A stretch of 64,000 nt of DNA from Corynebacterium breve (GCF_030252165.1 NZ_CP126969.1:2108001-2172000); one strand, 5' to 3'; shown: positions 7,605 to 16,711, counted from the first letter of the stretch. Numbers and translations: made by a program. Notes: generated from the sequence alone by a model not told the origin.

Positions 7605-9335
7605 GTGGAGCTCGTTCGCCTTGTAAGCAAACATTCGCGTCCGTACACCGGCGCGATTATCGCGATCATTATTCTGCAAACCCTCAGCACAGCCGCCACG
7701 TTGTATCTGCCGTCGCTGAACGCACGCATTATCGACGAAGGCGTAGCCCAAGGCGACGTCCCATTCATCTGGCGCATCGGCTGGATCATGCTGGCCGTGG
7801 CGTTTGTGCAGGTTATTACGGCAGGAATCGCGGTATGGTTCGGCGCGCACACGGCGATGGGCGTGGGCCGCGACATCCGCGAGCGAGTCTTCGGCCGCGT
7901 CACCCGATACAGTGCCGAGGACATCAACCATTTCGGCACGGCGACGCTGATCACGCGTGGCACCAATGACGTGCAGCAGGTCCAGATGACCTTTTTGATG
8001 TTCCTCAACTTCATGGTCGCTGTGCCGATCATGATGGTCGGCGGCGTGATCATGGCGGTGCGCGAGGATCCTGGCTTGTCCTGGCTCGTCGGCGTTTCGG
8101 TGCTGGTGCTCCTCATCATCGTGGGTGGCCTGATTGCCGCGCTCATGCCGCTATTTCAGGCGATGCAGAAGAAGATCGACCGCATCAACGGTGTGCTTCG
8201 CGAGCAGATCACCGGCATCCGCGTGGTCCGCGCGTTCACCCGCGAGCCTTACGAAACCGACCGTTTCGACACAGCCAATGTTGATCTGACCAGGCTCAGT
8301 GTGAAGATCGGTAACCGCTTCGTGCTGATGTTCCCGATCATCATGCTGGTACTCAACGTGGCCACCGGCGCGGTGCTGTGGTTCGGCGGCCACCGCGTCA
8401 ACGATGGGCTTGTCGAGGTCGGCTCGCTCACCGCGTTCTTGCAGTATCTGCTGCAGATTCTGGCCTCGGTGATGATGGGCGCTTTCATGGCGATGATGTT
8501 CCCCCGCGCGCTCGTCTGCGCCCGCCGCATAGACGAGCTCATGGACCGCGAACCCTCCATGCGCGAGAGTGCCCAGACCACCACTCCCGCCAAGCGCACT
8601 GGAATTGTCTCGCTCGACGACGTCTCGTTTACCTACCCCGGCGCGGAAGCACCTGTGCTCAACGGCGCAACCCTCACCGCACGCCCTGGCACCGTCACTG
8701 CGATTATCGGCTCCACCGGCTCCGGCAAATCTACTCTGCTCAACCTGATTCCGCGCCTTTACGCCCCGACGTCAGGAGCAGTACTTATCGACGACACCAA
8801 CGTCGCCGATATGGCCCGCGCCGACATCGTGGACCGCGTGTCCATGGTTCCGCAGAAGCCGTACCTGTTCTCCGGCACGGTGGCGTCCAACTTAAGGATC
8901 GCCGACCCAGAAGCCACGGACGTGGAGCTTTGGGATGCGCTCGACATCGCTCAGGCTCACTTCGTGCGCAACAGCGACGAAGGCTTGGATATGCCGATTT
9001 CGCAAGGAGGCACCAACGTTTCCGGCGGGCAAAGGCAGCGGCTGTGTATTGCGCGGGCGCTCGTCGCAAAGCCTGCGGTGTATTTGTTTGATGATTCTTT
9101 CTCCGCGCTCGACGTGATCACCGACGCGAACCTGCGCGAGGCACTGAAACCGCGGACGACCGATGCGACGGTGATTATTGTGGCGCAGCGTGTGTCGTCG
9201 ATTGTGAATGCCGATCAGATTCTGGTGATGGAAAAGGGCTCGATTGTCGCGCGAGGTACGCACGATGAGCTGCTGGAATCCTCACCTACCTACCAAGAGA
9301 TCGTTGCATCTCAGATCACCGAGGAGGTGCGGTAA
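7605..9335 (+). CDS. Heterodimeric ABC exporter, subunit A (degenerate catalytic site)
   Basis: The 576-residue half-transporter has six predicted transmembrane helices in residues 1-310 (ABC_membrane fold), then a nucleotide-binding domain. Walker A GSTGSGKST is near residue 368, signature VSGGQRQR near 474 and Walker B VYLFDDSFSALD near 492. Aspartate stands where the catalytic glutamate normally follows Walker B (DD instead of DE), marking this as the degenerate-site subunit. It starts at GTG 7605 with SD AAAGGAG and overlaps the next gene by one base (TAATG). The partner carries the complementary canonical and degenerate motifs, as in TM287/288-type exporters. It is probably a drug or lipid exporter; the substrate is unknown. 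Confidence 0.93.
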   Translation: MELVRLVSKHSRPYTGAIIAIIILQTLSTAATLYLPSLNARIIDEGVAQGDVPFIWRIGWIMLAVAFVQVITAGIAVWFGAHTAMGVGRDIRERVFGRVTRYSAEDINHFGTATLITRGTNDVQQVQMTFLMFLNFMVAVPIMMVGGVIMAVREDPGLSWLVGVSVLVLLIIVGGLIAALMPLFQAMQKKIDRINGVLREQITGIRVVRAFTREPYETDRFDTANVDLTRLSVKIGNRFVLMFPIIMLVLNVATGAVLWFGGHRVNDGLVEVGSLTAFLQYLLQILASVMMGAFMAMMFPRALVCARRIDELMDREPSMRESAQTTTPAKRTGIVSLDDVSFTYPGAEAPVLNGATLTARPGTVTAIIGSTGSGKSTLLNLIPRLYAPTSGAVLIDDTNVADMARADIVDRVSMVPQKPYLFSGTVASNLRIADPEATDVELWDALDIAQAHFVRNSDEGLDMPISQGGTNVSGGQRQRLCIARALVAKPAVYLFDDSFSALDVITDANLREALKPRTTDATVIIVAQRVSSIVNADQILVMEKGSIVARGTHDELLESSPTYQEIVASQITEEVR

Positions 9336-11293
9336 TGGCCAAGGATGTAGAACTTACCGACGAAGAAATCCTGGAACTGCAAGAGAAAGTTGGCGACGCC
9401 GGCTTCCACGGTGGCGGCGCCCCGCGCACGGCGAAAAACTTCTGGCCGTCGGCCAAGCGCATGGTGGGGCTGCTGAGTCCATACAAGCTCGGCATGGCAA
9501 TTCTGCTGCTCGCAGTGGCTTTCAGCGTGGCGCTCAACGTGTACGCACCGCGCGTTATGGGGCGCGCGATGGACGTCATCTTCTCCGGCGCGGTGTCGAG
9601 CCAGATGCCCGCAGGCGTGACAAAAGATCAAATCATCCAAGGGCTGCGCGCCAGTGGCGATGACACTTTTGCCGACATGCTTACCGCAATGGAGCTTATC
9701 CCCGGCGCGGGCATCGACTTCACGCGCTTGGGCCAGCTCATCGCCATCGTGATCGGGTTGTACGTCGGCTCGGCGGTACTGATGTGGCTACAAGGCTTTA
9801 TGCTGAACCGCTTCGTGATGAAGGTCGTGTACCGCCTGCGCGTCGACGTCGAGGCAAAGCTCCACCGCCTTCCGCTGAGCTACTTTGACACCCGCCAGCG
9901 CGGCGATATCCTCTCGCGCACCACCAACGATGTGGACAACGTGCAGCAAGCACTGCAGCAATCGCTGTCGCAGGCGGTGCAGTCGCTGCTGATGGTGATC
10001 GGCATTACCATCATGATGTTCTCCGTTTCGTGGGAGCTGACCCTGGTCGCACTTCTGGCAATTCCACTCACTGGCGTGGTCATCGGCCTCATCGGCTCCC
10101 GGTCGCAGGCGCAGTTTAAGAAGCAGTGGAAATCTACCGGCATGCTCAACGGGCATATCGAGGAAACCTTTTCAGGCCACGAGGTGATCACCATCTTCGG
10201 TCGCCACGACACCGCTGCGAAGCTTTTCGACGAGCGCAATGACGACCTCTACCAGTCGTCGTCCATGGCGCAGTTCTTGTCTGGCCTGATGATGCCGATC
10301 ATGCAGTTCATTTCGTACCTGTCTTACGTGGCGATCGCTGTTCTGGGTGGCCTGCGCGTGGCCAACGGCAACATGACCTTGGGCGCGGCGACCGCGTTTA
10401 TCCAGTACTCGCGTCAGTTCAACCAGCCGCTTGCCGAGCTCGGCGGGATGATGCAGATGGTGCAGTCCGGTGTGGCTTCCGCGGAGCGAGTTTTTGAGTT
10501 CCTCGATGCCGAGGAGCAAAGCGCAGACACGGAGCATGACCTTGTTGAGGGTCGAGCTCAAGGACTGGTGGAATTCCGCAACGTGGACTTCTCCTACTCC
10601 GAAGACGCCGAGCTGATCCAGGATCTGAACCTGCGCGTCGAGCCTGGTCAGACCGCTGCGATCGTCGGCCCGACCGGCGCCGGCAAGACAACCCTGGTGA
10701 ATTTGATCATGCGTTTCTACGAAATCGACTCTGGACAGATCCTGCTTGACGGGGTGGATACCGCCGCGATGTCGCGCACCGAGCTGCGCTCCCAGGTGGG
10801 CATGGTGCTCCAGGATGCAGTGCTGTTCGAGGGAACCATCATGGACAACATCCGCTACGGCCGCCTCGATGCCACCGACGATGAAGTCATCGCGGCCGCG
10901 AAAGCCACCTATGTTGATCGCTTTGTCCACGCGCTGCCGGAAGGCTACGAAACCAAGATCGACCAAGACGGCGGTGCTCTCTCTGTCGGCGAGCGCCAGC
11001 TGATCACCATTGCGCGTGCCTTCCTGTCCCAGCCTGCGCTGTTGATTCTCGACGAAGCAACATCGTCTGTGGATACCCGCACCGAAGTCTTGGTGCAGAA
11101 GGCGATGGCGGCGCTGCAATCCGACCGCACATCCTTTGTCATCGCACACCGCTTATCGACGATCCGCGACGCCGACTTGATCCTGGTGATGGAAAACGGC
11201 CGCATTGTCGAGCAGGGCACTCACGCCGAGCTGATCCACGCCGAGGGCGCGTACTGGCGGCTGCACCAGAGCCAGTTCGCGGAAGACGACTAA
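9335..11293 (+). CDS. Heterodimeric ABC exporter, subunit B
   Basis: The 652-residue half-transporter has an acidic N-terminal extension of about 45 residues, six transmembrane helices to about residue 370 and a nucleotide-binding domain. Walker A GPTGAGKTT is near residue 442, Walker B LLILDEATSSVD near 567 with the catalytic glutamate intact, and the switch histidine in IAHRLST near 600. Its ABC signature is LSVGERQ, not LSGGQ. In the heterodimer this altered signature faces the degenerate Walker B of subunit A, while the intact Walker B here pairs with subunit A's VSGGQ. One ATP site is therefore predicted active and one mainly structural. The extracellular insert between helices 1 and 2 (about residues 80-130) is long for the family. 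Confidence 0.93.
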   Translation: MAKDVELTDEEILELQEKVGDAGFHGGGAPRTAKNFWPSAKRMVGLLSPYKLGMAILLLAVAFSVALNVYAPRVMGRAMDVIFSGAVSSQMPAGVTKDQIIQGLRASGDDTFADMLTAMELIPGAGIDFTRLGQLIAIVIGLYVGSAVLMWLQGFMLNRFVMKVVYRLRVDVEAKLHRLPLSYFDTRQRGDILSRTTNDVDNVQQALQQSLSQAVQSLLMVIGITIMMFSVSWELTLVALLAIPLTGVVIGLIGSRSQAQFKKQWKSTGMLNGHIEETFSGHEVITIFGRHDTAAKLFDERNDDLYQSSSMAQFLSGLMMPIMQFISYLSYVAIAVLGGLRVANGNMTLGAATAFIQYSRQFNQPLAELGGMMQMVQSGVASAERVFEFLDAEEQSADTEHDLVEGRAQGLVEFRNVDFSYSEDAELIQDLNLRVEPGQTAAIVGPTGAGKTTLVNLIMRFYEIDSGQILLDGVDTAAMSRTELRSQVGMVLQDAVLFEGTIMDNIRYGRLDATDDEVIAAAKATYVDRFVHALPEGYETKIDQDGGALSVGERQLITIARAFLSQPALLILDEATSSVDTRTEVLVQKAMAALQSDRTSFVIAHRLSTIRDADLILVMENGRIVEQGTHAELIHAEGAYWRLHQSQFAEDD

Positions 11294-11405
11294 TCTGCGT
11301 GGGCAGTGTTGAAGATTGTTCCGGCTTCGTACCTGGCGTAGGATTGTGGCACCCCAGAGCTGAATCACTCGTGAAAGCAGCACCTGAGATAGAACGGATA
11401 GACAG

Positions 11406-11579
11406 ATGCACTCTCAAGAAACGCGCGCAAGCTTAGCTAAACAAGCTACTCATTCCTTGTACCTAGAGGGCCTTTTGCCTAGTCCCGATCACACGAACGA
11501 CACGAAATCCTATGTGGCAGGCGAAATTACCGCTGACGAACTAGTCTCGATGACTCGAGCTCGCTTCGGACTTAGCTAG
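11406..11579 (+). CDS. VbhA-type antitoxin of the Fic toxin
   Basis: This 57-residue protein contains SLYLEG at residues 17-22, which fits the (S/T)xxxE(G/N) inhibitory helix motif of class I Fic antitoxins such as VbhA. The glutamate of that motif blocks the ATP gamma-phosphate site in the Fic active centre. The rest (PSPDHTNDTKSYVAGEITADELVSMTRARFG) matches the usual VbhA-family layout, with a central Y-x-x-G-E-I segment. It lies 11 nt upstream of a fic gene, the normal antitoxin-first order. Its SD is weak. Identification rests on the motif, size and position; a homology search was not possible. Confidence 0.82.
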   Translation: MHSQETRASLAKQATHSLYLEGLLPSPDHTNDTKSYVAGEITADELVSMTRARFGLS

Positions 11580-11590
11580 AGACTTTCTCT

Positions 11591-12184
11591 GTGCACGATC
11601 CGTATCTCATTCCAGGCACCACGGTGTTGAAGAACCTGCTCGGCATCGAATCTTCCGCACGGCTCGCTGAAGCGGAAGCGGACTTGGTCCATGCTCGCAT
11701 AATCCAGCTCATGGATTCAGGTGATGACCTGCTTCCTGCTAGCCGCGATGCCCGAGAAATCGGCGCGATTCATTTCCACTTATTTCAAGATGTGTATCCC
11801 TGGGCCGGCAAGTTTCGAAATATCGATATGAAGCGAGACGAGGGTGAACATTTCGCTCCATATCGTAAAATCGACCTGTTCCTCAGAAACCTTGCCCAAC
11901 AGCTGTCTGACAAGAACAATCTCCGCATAGCGGTCCGTTCGGAGTTCATCAGCGAACTAACCCACTTCTACGATCTGCTTAATTGGATTCACCCATTCAG
12001 AGAAGGCAATGGGCGAACTCAACGACATTTTTGGTCACGCGTTTCCGCCGATGCAGGTTGGATCCTTGATTGGCGACAAGTCCGAGGCGAGTTAAACGAA
12101 GCCAGCCGACGTGCGCGAGAAGACCAGGAGTTGGAAATGCTTCACAGAGTCTTCGAGCAAGTTGTGGCAAAACATCGTCTCTGA
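11591..12184 (+). CDS. Fic-domain AMPylating toxin (class I)
   Basis: The 197-residue Fic protein carries an intact catalytic motif HPFREGNGRTQR at about residues 135-146, matching HxFx(D/E)GNGRxxR. The flap and substrate-groove region GKFRNIDMKRDEGEHFAP is near residues 76-93. Such proteins transfer AMP from ATP to target hydroxyl side chains; the VbhT class modifies GyrB and ParE and arrests growth. There is no inhibitory helix inside this protein, so inhibition must come in trans from the small gene just upstream. The start is GTG at 11591; no good SD is visible, consistent with coupling to the antitoxin gene. The cassette lies between conserved housekeeping genes, suggesting horizontal acquisition. 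Confidence 0.9.
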   Translation: MHDPYLIPGTTVLKNLLGIESSARLAEAEADLVHARIIQLMDSGDDLLPASRDAREIGAIHFHLFQDVYPWAGKFRNIDMKRDEGEHFAPYRKIDLFLRNLAQQLSDKNNLRIAVRSEFISELTHFYDLLNWIHPFREGNGRTQRHFWSRVSADAGWILDWRQVRGELNEASRRAREDQELEMLHRVFEQVVAKHRL

Positions 12185-12276
12185 TCGAGCCCAATTTGAA
12201 TGCTGAATCCTTGAATGTCGTGGTGACCCTCTAGGCTGGACAACGAATCCTCAAGCTGCACTTTCAAGGAGATTGA

Positions 12277-14724
12277 ATGACCACCGTTTTAGGCTGGATC
12301 GGCGTGCTCGCGTCGCTCCCTGCGTGGGCGTACTTCCTCTACCGCGCGCTGCGCATGTTTGGCTTCGTCAGGTCTGGCAAGGCGACGCATCAGCCGCGCA
12401 CCGACAAGATCGGTCAACGCCTGGGTCGAGTGATCGTCGAGATCTTTGGGCATACCCACTTTAAGGGCAAGCCTTTTGTCAATGCCGCACACTGGGCCGT
12501 CATGGTCGGCTTCCTAGGCGGCGTGATCGTGTGGTTTGAGGCCTACCTTCAAACCTTCAACCCGGCAGGCGGGTGGCCTGTCATTTCCGACTGGCCTGCA
12601 TACCACCTGGTAGAAGAAATCTTGGGGCTAGCAACGGTTCTCGCAATCGTGTTCCTGATGATCGTTCGCACGCGCCTTGGCGACACAGAACGTGGCAGTC
12701 GATTCTTCAACTCGCAAACCAAAGCGGCACGCGTCATCGAAGTCATTGTGCTTATCGAAGGCGCTGGCATGCTCCTTGTCAAGGCCTCCAAGATCGCGAC
12801 CTACGGTGGTGGCTCTGCGTGGGTGGACTTTTTTACGATCCACCTAGCCAAGCTTCTCCCTGCGTCCCCTGAGCTAGTGTCTACGTTCGCGCTGATCAAG
12901 CTGCTCTCGGGTCTTGCATTCCTCGTGCTGGTGGCATATAACCTTACGTGGGGTGTCGCGTGGCACCGCTTCATGGCCTTTTTCGCGATCTTTTTCCAGC
13001 GCAACCCTTCCGGCGAAAAGGCTCTGGGAGCTGTCCCAACACCAAACCTTGACGACGAAGACGCGACCACACCAGGCAGCTGGAAGATGCTTCTCGATTC
13101 CACGGCATGCACCGAGTGCGGCCGCTGCCAAGAACTCTGCCCTGCGTGGAATACCGGCAAGCCCCTGAGCCCCAAAAAGTTCGTCATGGATCTGCGCGAT
13201 TCTGCACTGGACAACTACGACTCCCACGCCGGTGTTGATGTCCTTGCACTAGCCAACGAAATCGACCCAGACGTCCTGTGGTCATGCACCAACTGTGGAG
13301 CATGTGTGGACCAGTGCCCTGTGGACATTGAGCATATCGATCACATCGCAGACCTACGCCGCTTCAAGGTCCTCGCAGAATCAGACTTCCCATCCGAACT
13401 CACCAGCTTGTTCAAGAACATCGAAACCAAGGGAAACCCGTGGGGCCGCAACAATTCCGAGCGCGCATCCTGGGTGGATGATGCCCGCCGCGACGGTCTT
13501 GAAGTTCCTGTGGTTGGCGAAGACCTCACCGATTTCTCCGACACCGAGTACCTCTTCTGGGTCGGCTGTGCCGGCGCGTACGACGATGCGGGAAAGCGCA
13601 CCACTCGAGCTGTCGTCGAACTCCTCGAGACCGCAGGTGTGAAGTACGGAGTGTTGTCCACAGGCGAAACTTGCACGGGCGACCCAGCACGTCGCGCCGG
13701 TAATGAGTACCTGTTCCAAATGCAGGCCACCCAGAACGTTGAGACATTCAATGACGTATTCGATGGTGTTCCCCAAGGCCAGCGCAAGATCATCACGACT
13801 TGCCCGCACTGCTTCAACACCATCCGGAATGAATACCCCGATTTCGATGGCCACTTCGATGTATTCCACCACACGCAGCTGCTGAACCGCCTTGTCCGCG
13901 ACGGTCGCGTCACCCCTGTGCCGCGCACTTCCGAAAACCGCGCGCCGATTACCTACCATGACCCTTGCTTCCTTGGCCGTCACAATAAGGTTTTCGATCC
14001 GCCTCGCGAGCTACTGGAATCGACCGGTGTCACCCTCACCGAGATGGACAACAACCGCGATGAGGCTTTCTGCTGTGGCGCCGGCGGTGCTCGCATGTTC
14101 ATGGAAGAGACCATCGGCCAGCGCATCAATGAATTCCGCACGGAACAAGCTCTCGACACCGGTGCTGCCGAGATCGCCACCGCCTGTCCGTTCTGCACAA
14201 ACATGTTCTCCGGCGGGGTCAAAGCCCTTAGCTCTGATGCGAACATTCGGGATGTTGCCGTCATGCTGCGCGACTCCGTGCTTATCGACGACTCCCTCCC
14301 CGCCCCGCAGGACAAGGCATTTGTGAGTCCTACGCGTGCCACCATGGAGTTCGCCCCAACCAAGGAAAAGCCAACAGCACAGGGCGGCTCGACGAAGGCA
14401 GCTCCGACATCGCCTGCCGAACCACCTGCCCCGATGGTCCCTCCGGTCGTTTCGGCCACTCCACCGGTGCCGACCCAGCCTGTGCCGACTCCCCCTGCCC
14501 CTACGGTTCCAAGCGTTCCAGGTGCGCCGGCTGCTCCAGGTGCGCCGGCTGCTCCAGGTGCGCCGGCTGCTCCAGGTGCGCCTAGTGCTCCAGCGGGAAC
14601 CCCAGCAGCTCCAGCTGCCCCAGCTGCCCCAGCTGCCCCCGCAGCTCCGACCCCTCCTGCGCCAGCAGCGCCCCCAGCACCGCCGGTGACCCCTCCGCCT
14701 CCACCAGAGATTCCGGAAGCATAG
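12277..14724 (+). CDS. Membrane-bound Fe-S oxidoreductase (Rv0338c/heterodisulfide reductase-like) with repetitive C-terminal tail
   Basis: The 815-residue protein begins with about five to six transmembrane helices (residues 1-245, nitrate-reductase-gamma-like). A ferredoxin module follows with CTECGRCQELCP at about 271-282 and CTNCGACVDQCP at about 336-347, each able to bind a 4Fe-4S cluster. Two CCG cysteine-rich domains follow (TCPHCFNTIRNEYP near 508; CCGAGGARMFMEE near 598; TACPFCTNMF near 629). This is the architecture of the mycobacterial iron-sulfur-binding reductase Rv0338c, whose physiological partner is not firmly known. The last 120 residues are a Pro/Ala-rich low-complexity tail ending in PPPPPEIPEA, encoded partly by tandem 18-bp repeats. 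SD AAGGAG is 7 nt before ATG 12277. The gene stands alone. Confidence 0.88.
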   Translation: MTTVLGWIGVLASLPAWAYFLYRALRMFGFVRSGKATHQPRTDKIGQRLGRVIVEIFGHTHFKGKPFVNAAHWAVMVGFLGGVIVWFEAYLQTFNPAGGWPVISDWPAYHLVEEILGLATVLAIVFLMIVRTRLGDTERGSRFFNSQTKAARVIEVIVLIEGAGMLLVKASKIATYGGGSAWVDFFTIHLAKLLPASPELVSTFALIKLLSGLAFLVLVAYNLTWGVAWHRFMAFFAIFFQRNPSGEKALGAVPTPNLDDEDATTPGSWKMLLDSTACTECGRCQELCPAWNTGKPLSPKKFVMDLRDSALDNYDSHAGVDVLALANEIDPDVLWSCTNCGACVDQCPVDIEHIDHIADLRRFKVLAESDFPSELTSLFKNIETKGNPWGRNNSERASWVDDARRDGLEVPVVGEDLTDFSDTEYLFWVGCAGAYDDAGKRTTRAVVELLETAGVKYGVLSTGETCTGDPARRAGNEYLFQMQATQNVETFNDVFDGVPQGQRKIITTCPHCFNTIRNEYPDFDGHFDVFHHTQLLNRLVRDGRVTPVPRTSENRAPITYHDPCFLGRHNKVFDPPRELLESTGVTLTEMDNNRDEAFCCGAGGARMFMEETIGQRINEFRTEQALDTGAAEIATACPFCTNMFSGGVKALSSDANIRDVAVMLRDSVLIDDSLPAPQDKAFVSPTRATMEFAPTKEKPTAQGGSTKAAPTSPAEPPAPMVPPVVSATPPVPTQPVPTPPAPTVPSVPGAPAAPGAPAAPGAPAAPGAPSAPAGTPAAPAAPAAPAAPAAPTPPAPAAPPAPPVTPPPPPEIPEA
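14521..14592 (+). repeat. Tandem 18-bp coding repeat (4 units)
   Basis: Three identical 18-bp units GGTGCGCCGGCTGCTCCA and a fourth with two changes (GGTGCGCCTAGTGCTCCA) encode GAPAAP/GAPSAP within the Fe-S reductase tail. A shorter 9-bp array (CCAGCTGCC-like, about 14610-14640) follows. Unit length is a multiple of 3, so copy-number changes keep the frame. Confidence 0.92.
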
Positions 14725-14774
14725 GAATCGTCGTAAAGCTAGGATTCCCCGACAACAACCCAAACGCGCAGCGC

Positions 14775-14780
14775 TATAAT
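14775..14780 (+). promoter_or_regulatory. Perfect -10 box for a leaderless transcript
   Basis: TATAAT ends 7 nt before the GTG start codon at 14788, so the expected transcription start coincides with the start codon. No Shine-Dalgarno is present, supporting leaderless translation. Confidence 0.75.
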
Positions 14781-14787
14781 TGGAAAC

Positions 14788-15396
14788 GTGACCCAGCCAT
14801 ATAAGCCTTTCAATCCGCACATGCGGCTCAGCGACAACGAGCGATCCGACGCGATGTCGGCGCTCGGTCGTGCACTTGCGGAAGGCCGGCTGACATTCAT
14901 CGAGTATGAAAACCGCGTCGAAGCAGTACTCAAGGCAGAAACTTGCGGGCAGCTTGAGCCGCTATTTCGCGACATCCCGCAATCGCCTGCTATTGGCAAC
15001 GAGATGGTGCTCTACAGCGCAAACGAGATTGCAGAAACGCACGAACGAGGGCAGAAAACCCGCTTGGGGCTGTTTGGCCTTTCTGTAGTCGGCTCCAGCG
15101 GACTGGGAATCCTGATGACAACCATGGGCATGACCGGTGGAGGAATCATTCCACTACTCGTCATCCCAACGGTTTTTATCCTGCTCTACATCATGAAGAT
15201 TGGCCCAGAGAAGTGGTACGCGCCGAGCCCGCGCCAGTTGGAGCGTCAACGGTTCCGCGAGATCCAGGCGGCGCAGGCGCTGGAGGTGGCTCAGCAGAAA
15301 GCCGAGCGTCGTCAACAAATGAACCAACTGACCGGAGAGGCCGTCAGTTTGGCGCAGCGCGCCCTAGACAAGTGGAAGGAATCTGACAAAAAGTAG
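14788..15396 (+). CDS. DUF1707 (SHOCT-like) membrane protein
   Basis: This 202-residue protein has an N-terminal DUF1707 domain at about residues 10-65 (MRLSDNERSDAMSALGRALAEGRL, then EYENRV), two membrane helices at about 93-135 (LGLFGLSVVGSSGLGILMTT and IPLLVIPTVFILLYIMKI), and a glutamine/arginine-rich, probably coiled-coil C-terminus. DUF1707 proteins in actinobacteria are often tied to envelope or stress functions, but none is assigned here. The GTG start at 14788 is chosen because a consensus -10 box sits 7 nt upstream. Confidence 0.82.
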   Translation: MTQPYKPFNPHMRLSDNERSDAMSALGRALAEGRLTFIEYENRVEAVLKAETCGQLEPLFRDIPQSPAIGNEMVLYSANEIAETHERGQKTRLGLFGLSVVGSSGLGILMTTMGMTGGGIIPLLVIPTVFILLYIMKIGPEKWYAPSPRQLERQRFREIQAAQALEVAQQKAERRQQMNQLTGEAVSLAQRALDKWKESDKK

Positions 15397-15430
15397 CCAT
15401 ACGGGCAAGTGAGGTGGCACAATAGCCGCT

Positions 15431-16708
15431 ATGTCCAAGTCAGAAGAATCCACGGTAGAACCAACCCCGGTCAAGCGTCCTCGTCGACCACGTCGCCATT
15501 TCAACGAGTCGAAGAAACTCCACGGCGTGGCCTACGACATTCGTGGCGAGGTCACCGCGGAAGCCGAGCGCATGGAGCTAGACGGACACAGCATCCTCAA
15601 GCTCAACACTGGCAACCCTGCGATTTTCGGATTCGACGCCCCAGACGTCATCATGCGCGACATGATCGCCGCACTTCCAACATCCCAGGGCTACTCCACC
15701 TCGAAGGGCATCATTCCCGCTCGTCGCGCTGTCGTGACTCGCTACGAGCTCATCGAGGACTTCCCCTCCTTCGATGTCGACGATGTCTACCTAGGCAACG
15801 GTGTCTCCGAGTTGATTTCGATGGTGACGCAGGCACTTCTCGACGACGGCGATGAGGTTCTCATCCCAGCGCCTGACTACCCGCTGTGGACGGCAGCAAC
15901 CTCTCTGGCTGGTGGCACCCCCGTGCACTACATGTGCGATGAGGAAGATGACTGGAACCCGTCGCTTGAAGATATTCGCTCTAAGGTCAACGAAAAGACT
16001 AAAGCAATTGTCGTGATTAACCCGAATAATCCGACGGGTGCCGTGTACTCGCGCGAGATCCTCGAGGGCATTGCGGACATCGCGCGCGAAAACGATCTGA
16101 TGATCCTCGCCGACGAGATCTACGACCGCATCCTTTACGACGGCGCAGAGCACATTTCGATGGCAGAGGTCGCCCCAGACGTTGTTACTGTGACCTTCAA
16201 CGGTCTGTCTAAGGCGTACCGTGTCGCGGGCTATCGTGCTGGTTGGATCGTTATTACCGGCCCGAAGCGCTACGCCAAAGGATTCCTTGAAGGCCTTGAG
16301 CTCCTCGCCGGAACCCGTCTATGCCCCAACGTTCCGGGCCAGCACGCGATCCAGGTGGCCCTCGGCGGCAAGCAGTCGATCTATGGTCTTACCGGCAAGG
16401 AAGGTCGCCTGTTGAAGCAGCGCAACATTGCCGTGGAGAAGCTCCGCGAGATCCCAGGAGTATCCGTCGTAGAGCCCAAGGGTGCGTTGTACGCGTTCCC
16501 TAAGTTGGACCCAAGCGTTTACGACATTCACGACGATTCCAAGCTCATGTTGGACATTTTGCGCTCGGAGAAGATCCTTCTTGTCCAGGGCACCGGGTTT
16601 AACTACCCCACCCCGGACCACTTCCGTTTGGTCACTTTGCCGTGGGCATCACAGCTGGAAAACGCGATCGAACGCCTAGGAAACTTCCTGGTCAACTACC
16701 GCCAGTAG
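15431..16708 (+). CDS. alaT: Alanine/valine aminotransferase AlaT
   Basis: The 425-residue fold-type I PLP enzyme shows the aromatic/Asn segment VVINPNNPTGAVYS near residue 195, the PLP-contacting DEIYDRI near 230 and the Schiff-base lysine in FNGLSKAYRVAGYRAGW near 257. It matches the AlaT branch, which transaminates pyruvate with glutamate or valine. Position after the Fe-S reductase and before UDP-glucose dehydrogenase agrees with C. glutamicum. ATG 15431 is preceded by CACAAT at 15418-15423 with a 7-nt gap and no SD, so the message may be leaderless. It converges with a hypothetical gene ending 3 nt away. Confidence 0.92.
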   Translation: MSKSEESTVEPTPVKRPRRPRRHFNESKKLHGVAYDIRGEVTAEAERMELDGHSILKLNTGNPAIFGFDAPDVIMRDMIAALPTSQGYSTSKGIIPARRAVVTRYELIEDFPSFDVDDVYLGNGVSELISMVTQALLDDGDEVLIPAPDYPLWTAATSLAGGTPVHYMCDEEDDWNPSLEDIRSKVNEKTKAIVVINPNNPTGAVYSREILEGIADIARENDLMILADEIYDRILYDGAEHISMAEVAPDVVTVTFNGLSKAYRVAGYRAGWIVITGPKRYAKGFLEGLELLAGTRLCPNVPGQHAIQVALGGKQSIYGLTGKEGRLLKQRNIAVEKLREIPGVSVVEPKGALYAFPKLDPSVYDIHDDSKLMLDILRSEKILLVQGTGFNYPTPDHFRLVTLPWASQLENAIERLGNFLVNYRQ

Positions 16709-16711
16709 AAA

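Noticed and set aside
10172..11149. 325-codon minus-strand frame
   Set aside because: Antisense to the ABC exporter subunit B; composition (His/Arg/Leu/Gln) is typical of a shadow.
14521..14650. Regularly spaced repeats that might suggest a CRISPR
   Set aside because: Units are contiguous without spacers and in frame within a gene.
14011..14820. 269-codon minus-strand frame with Trp/Arg/Ser-rich repeats
   Set aside because: Mirror image of the Pro/Ala repeats of the Fe-S reductase; no independent evidence.
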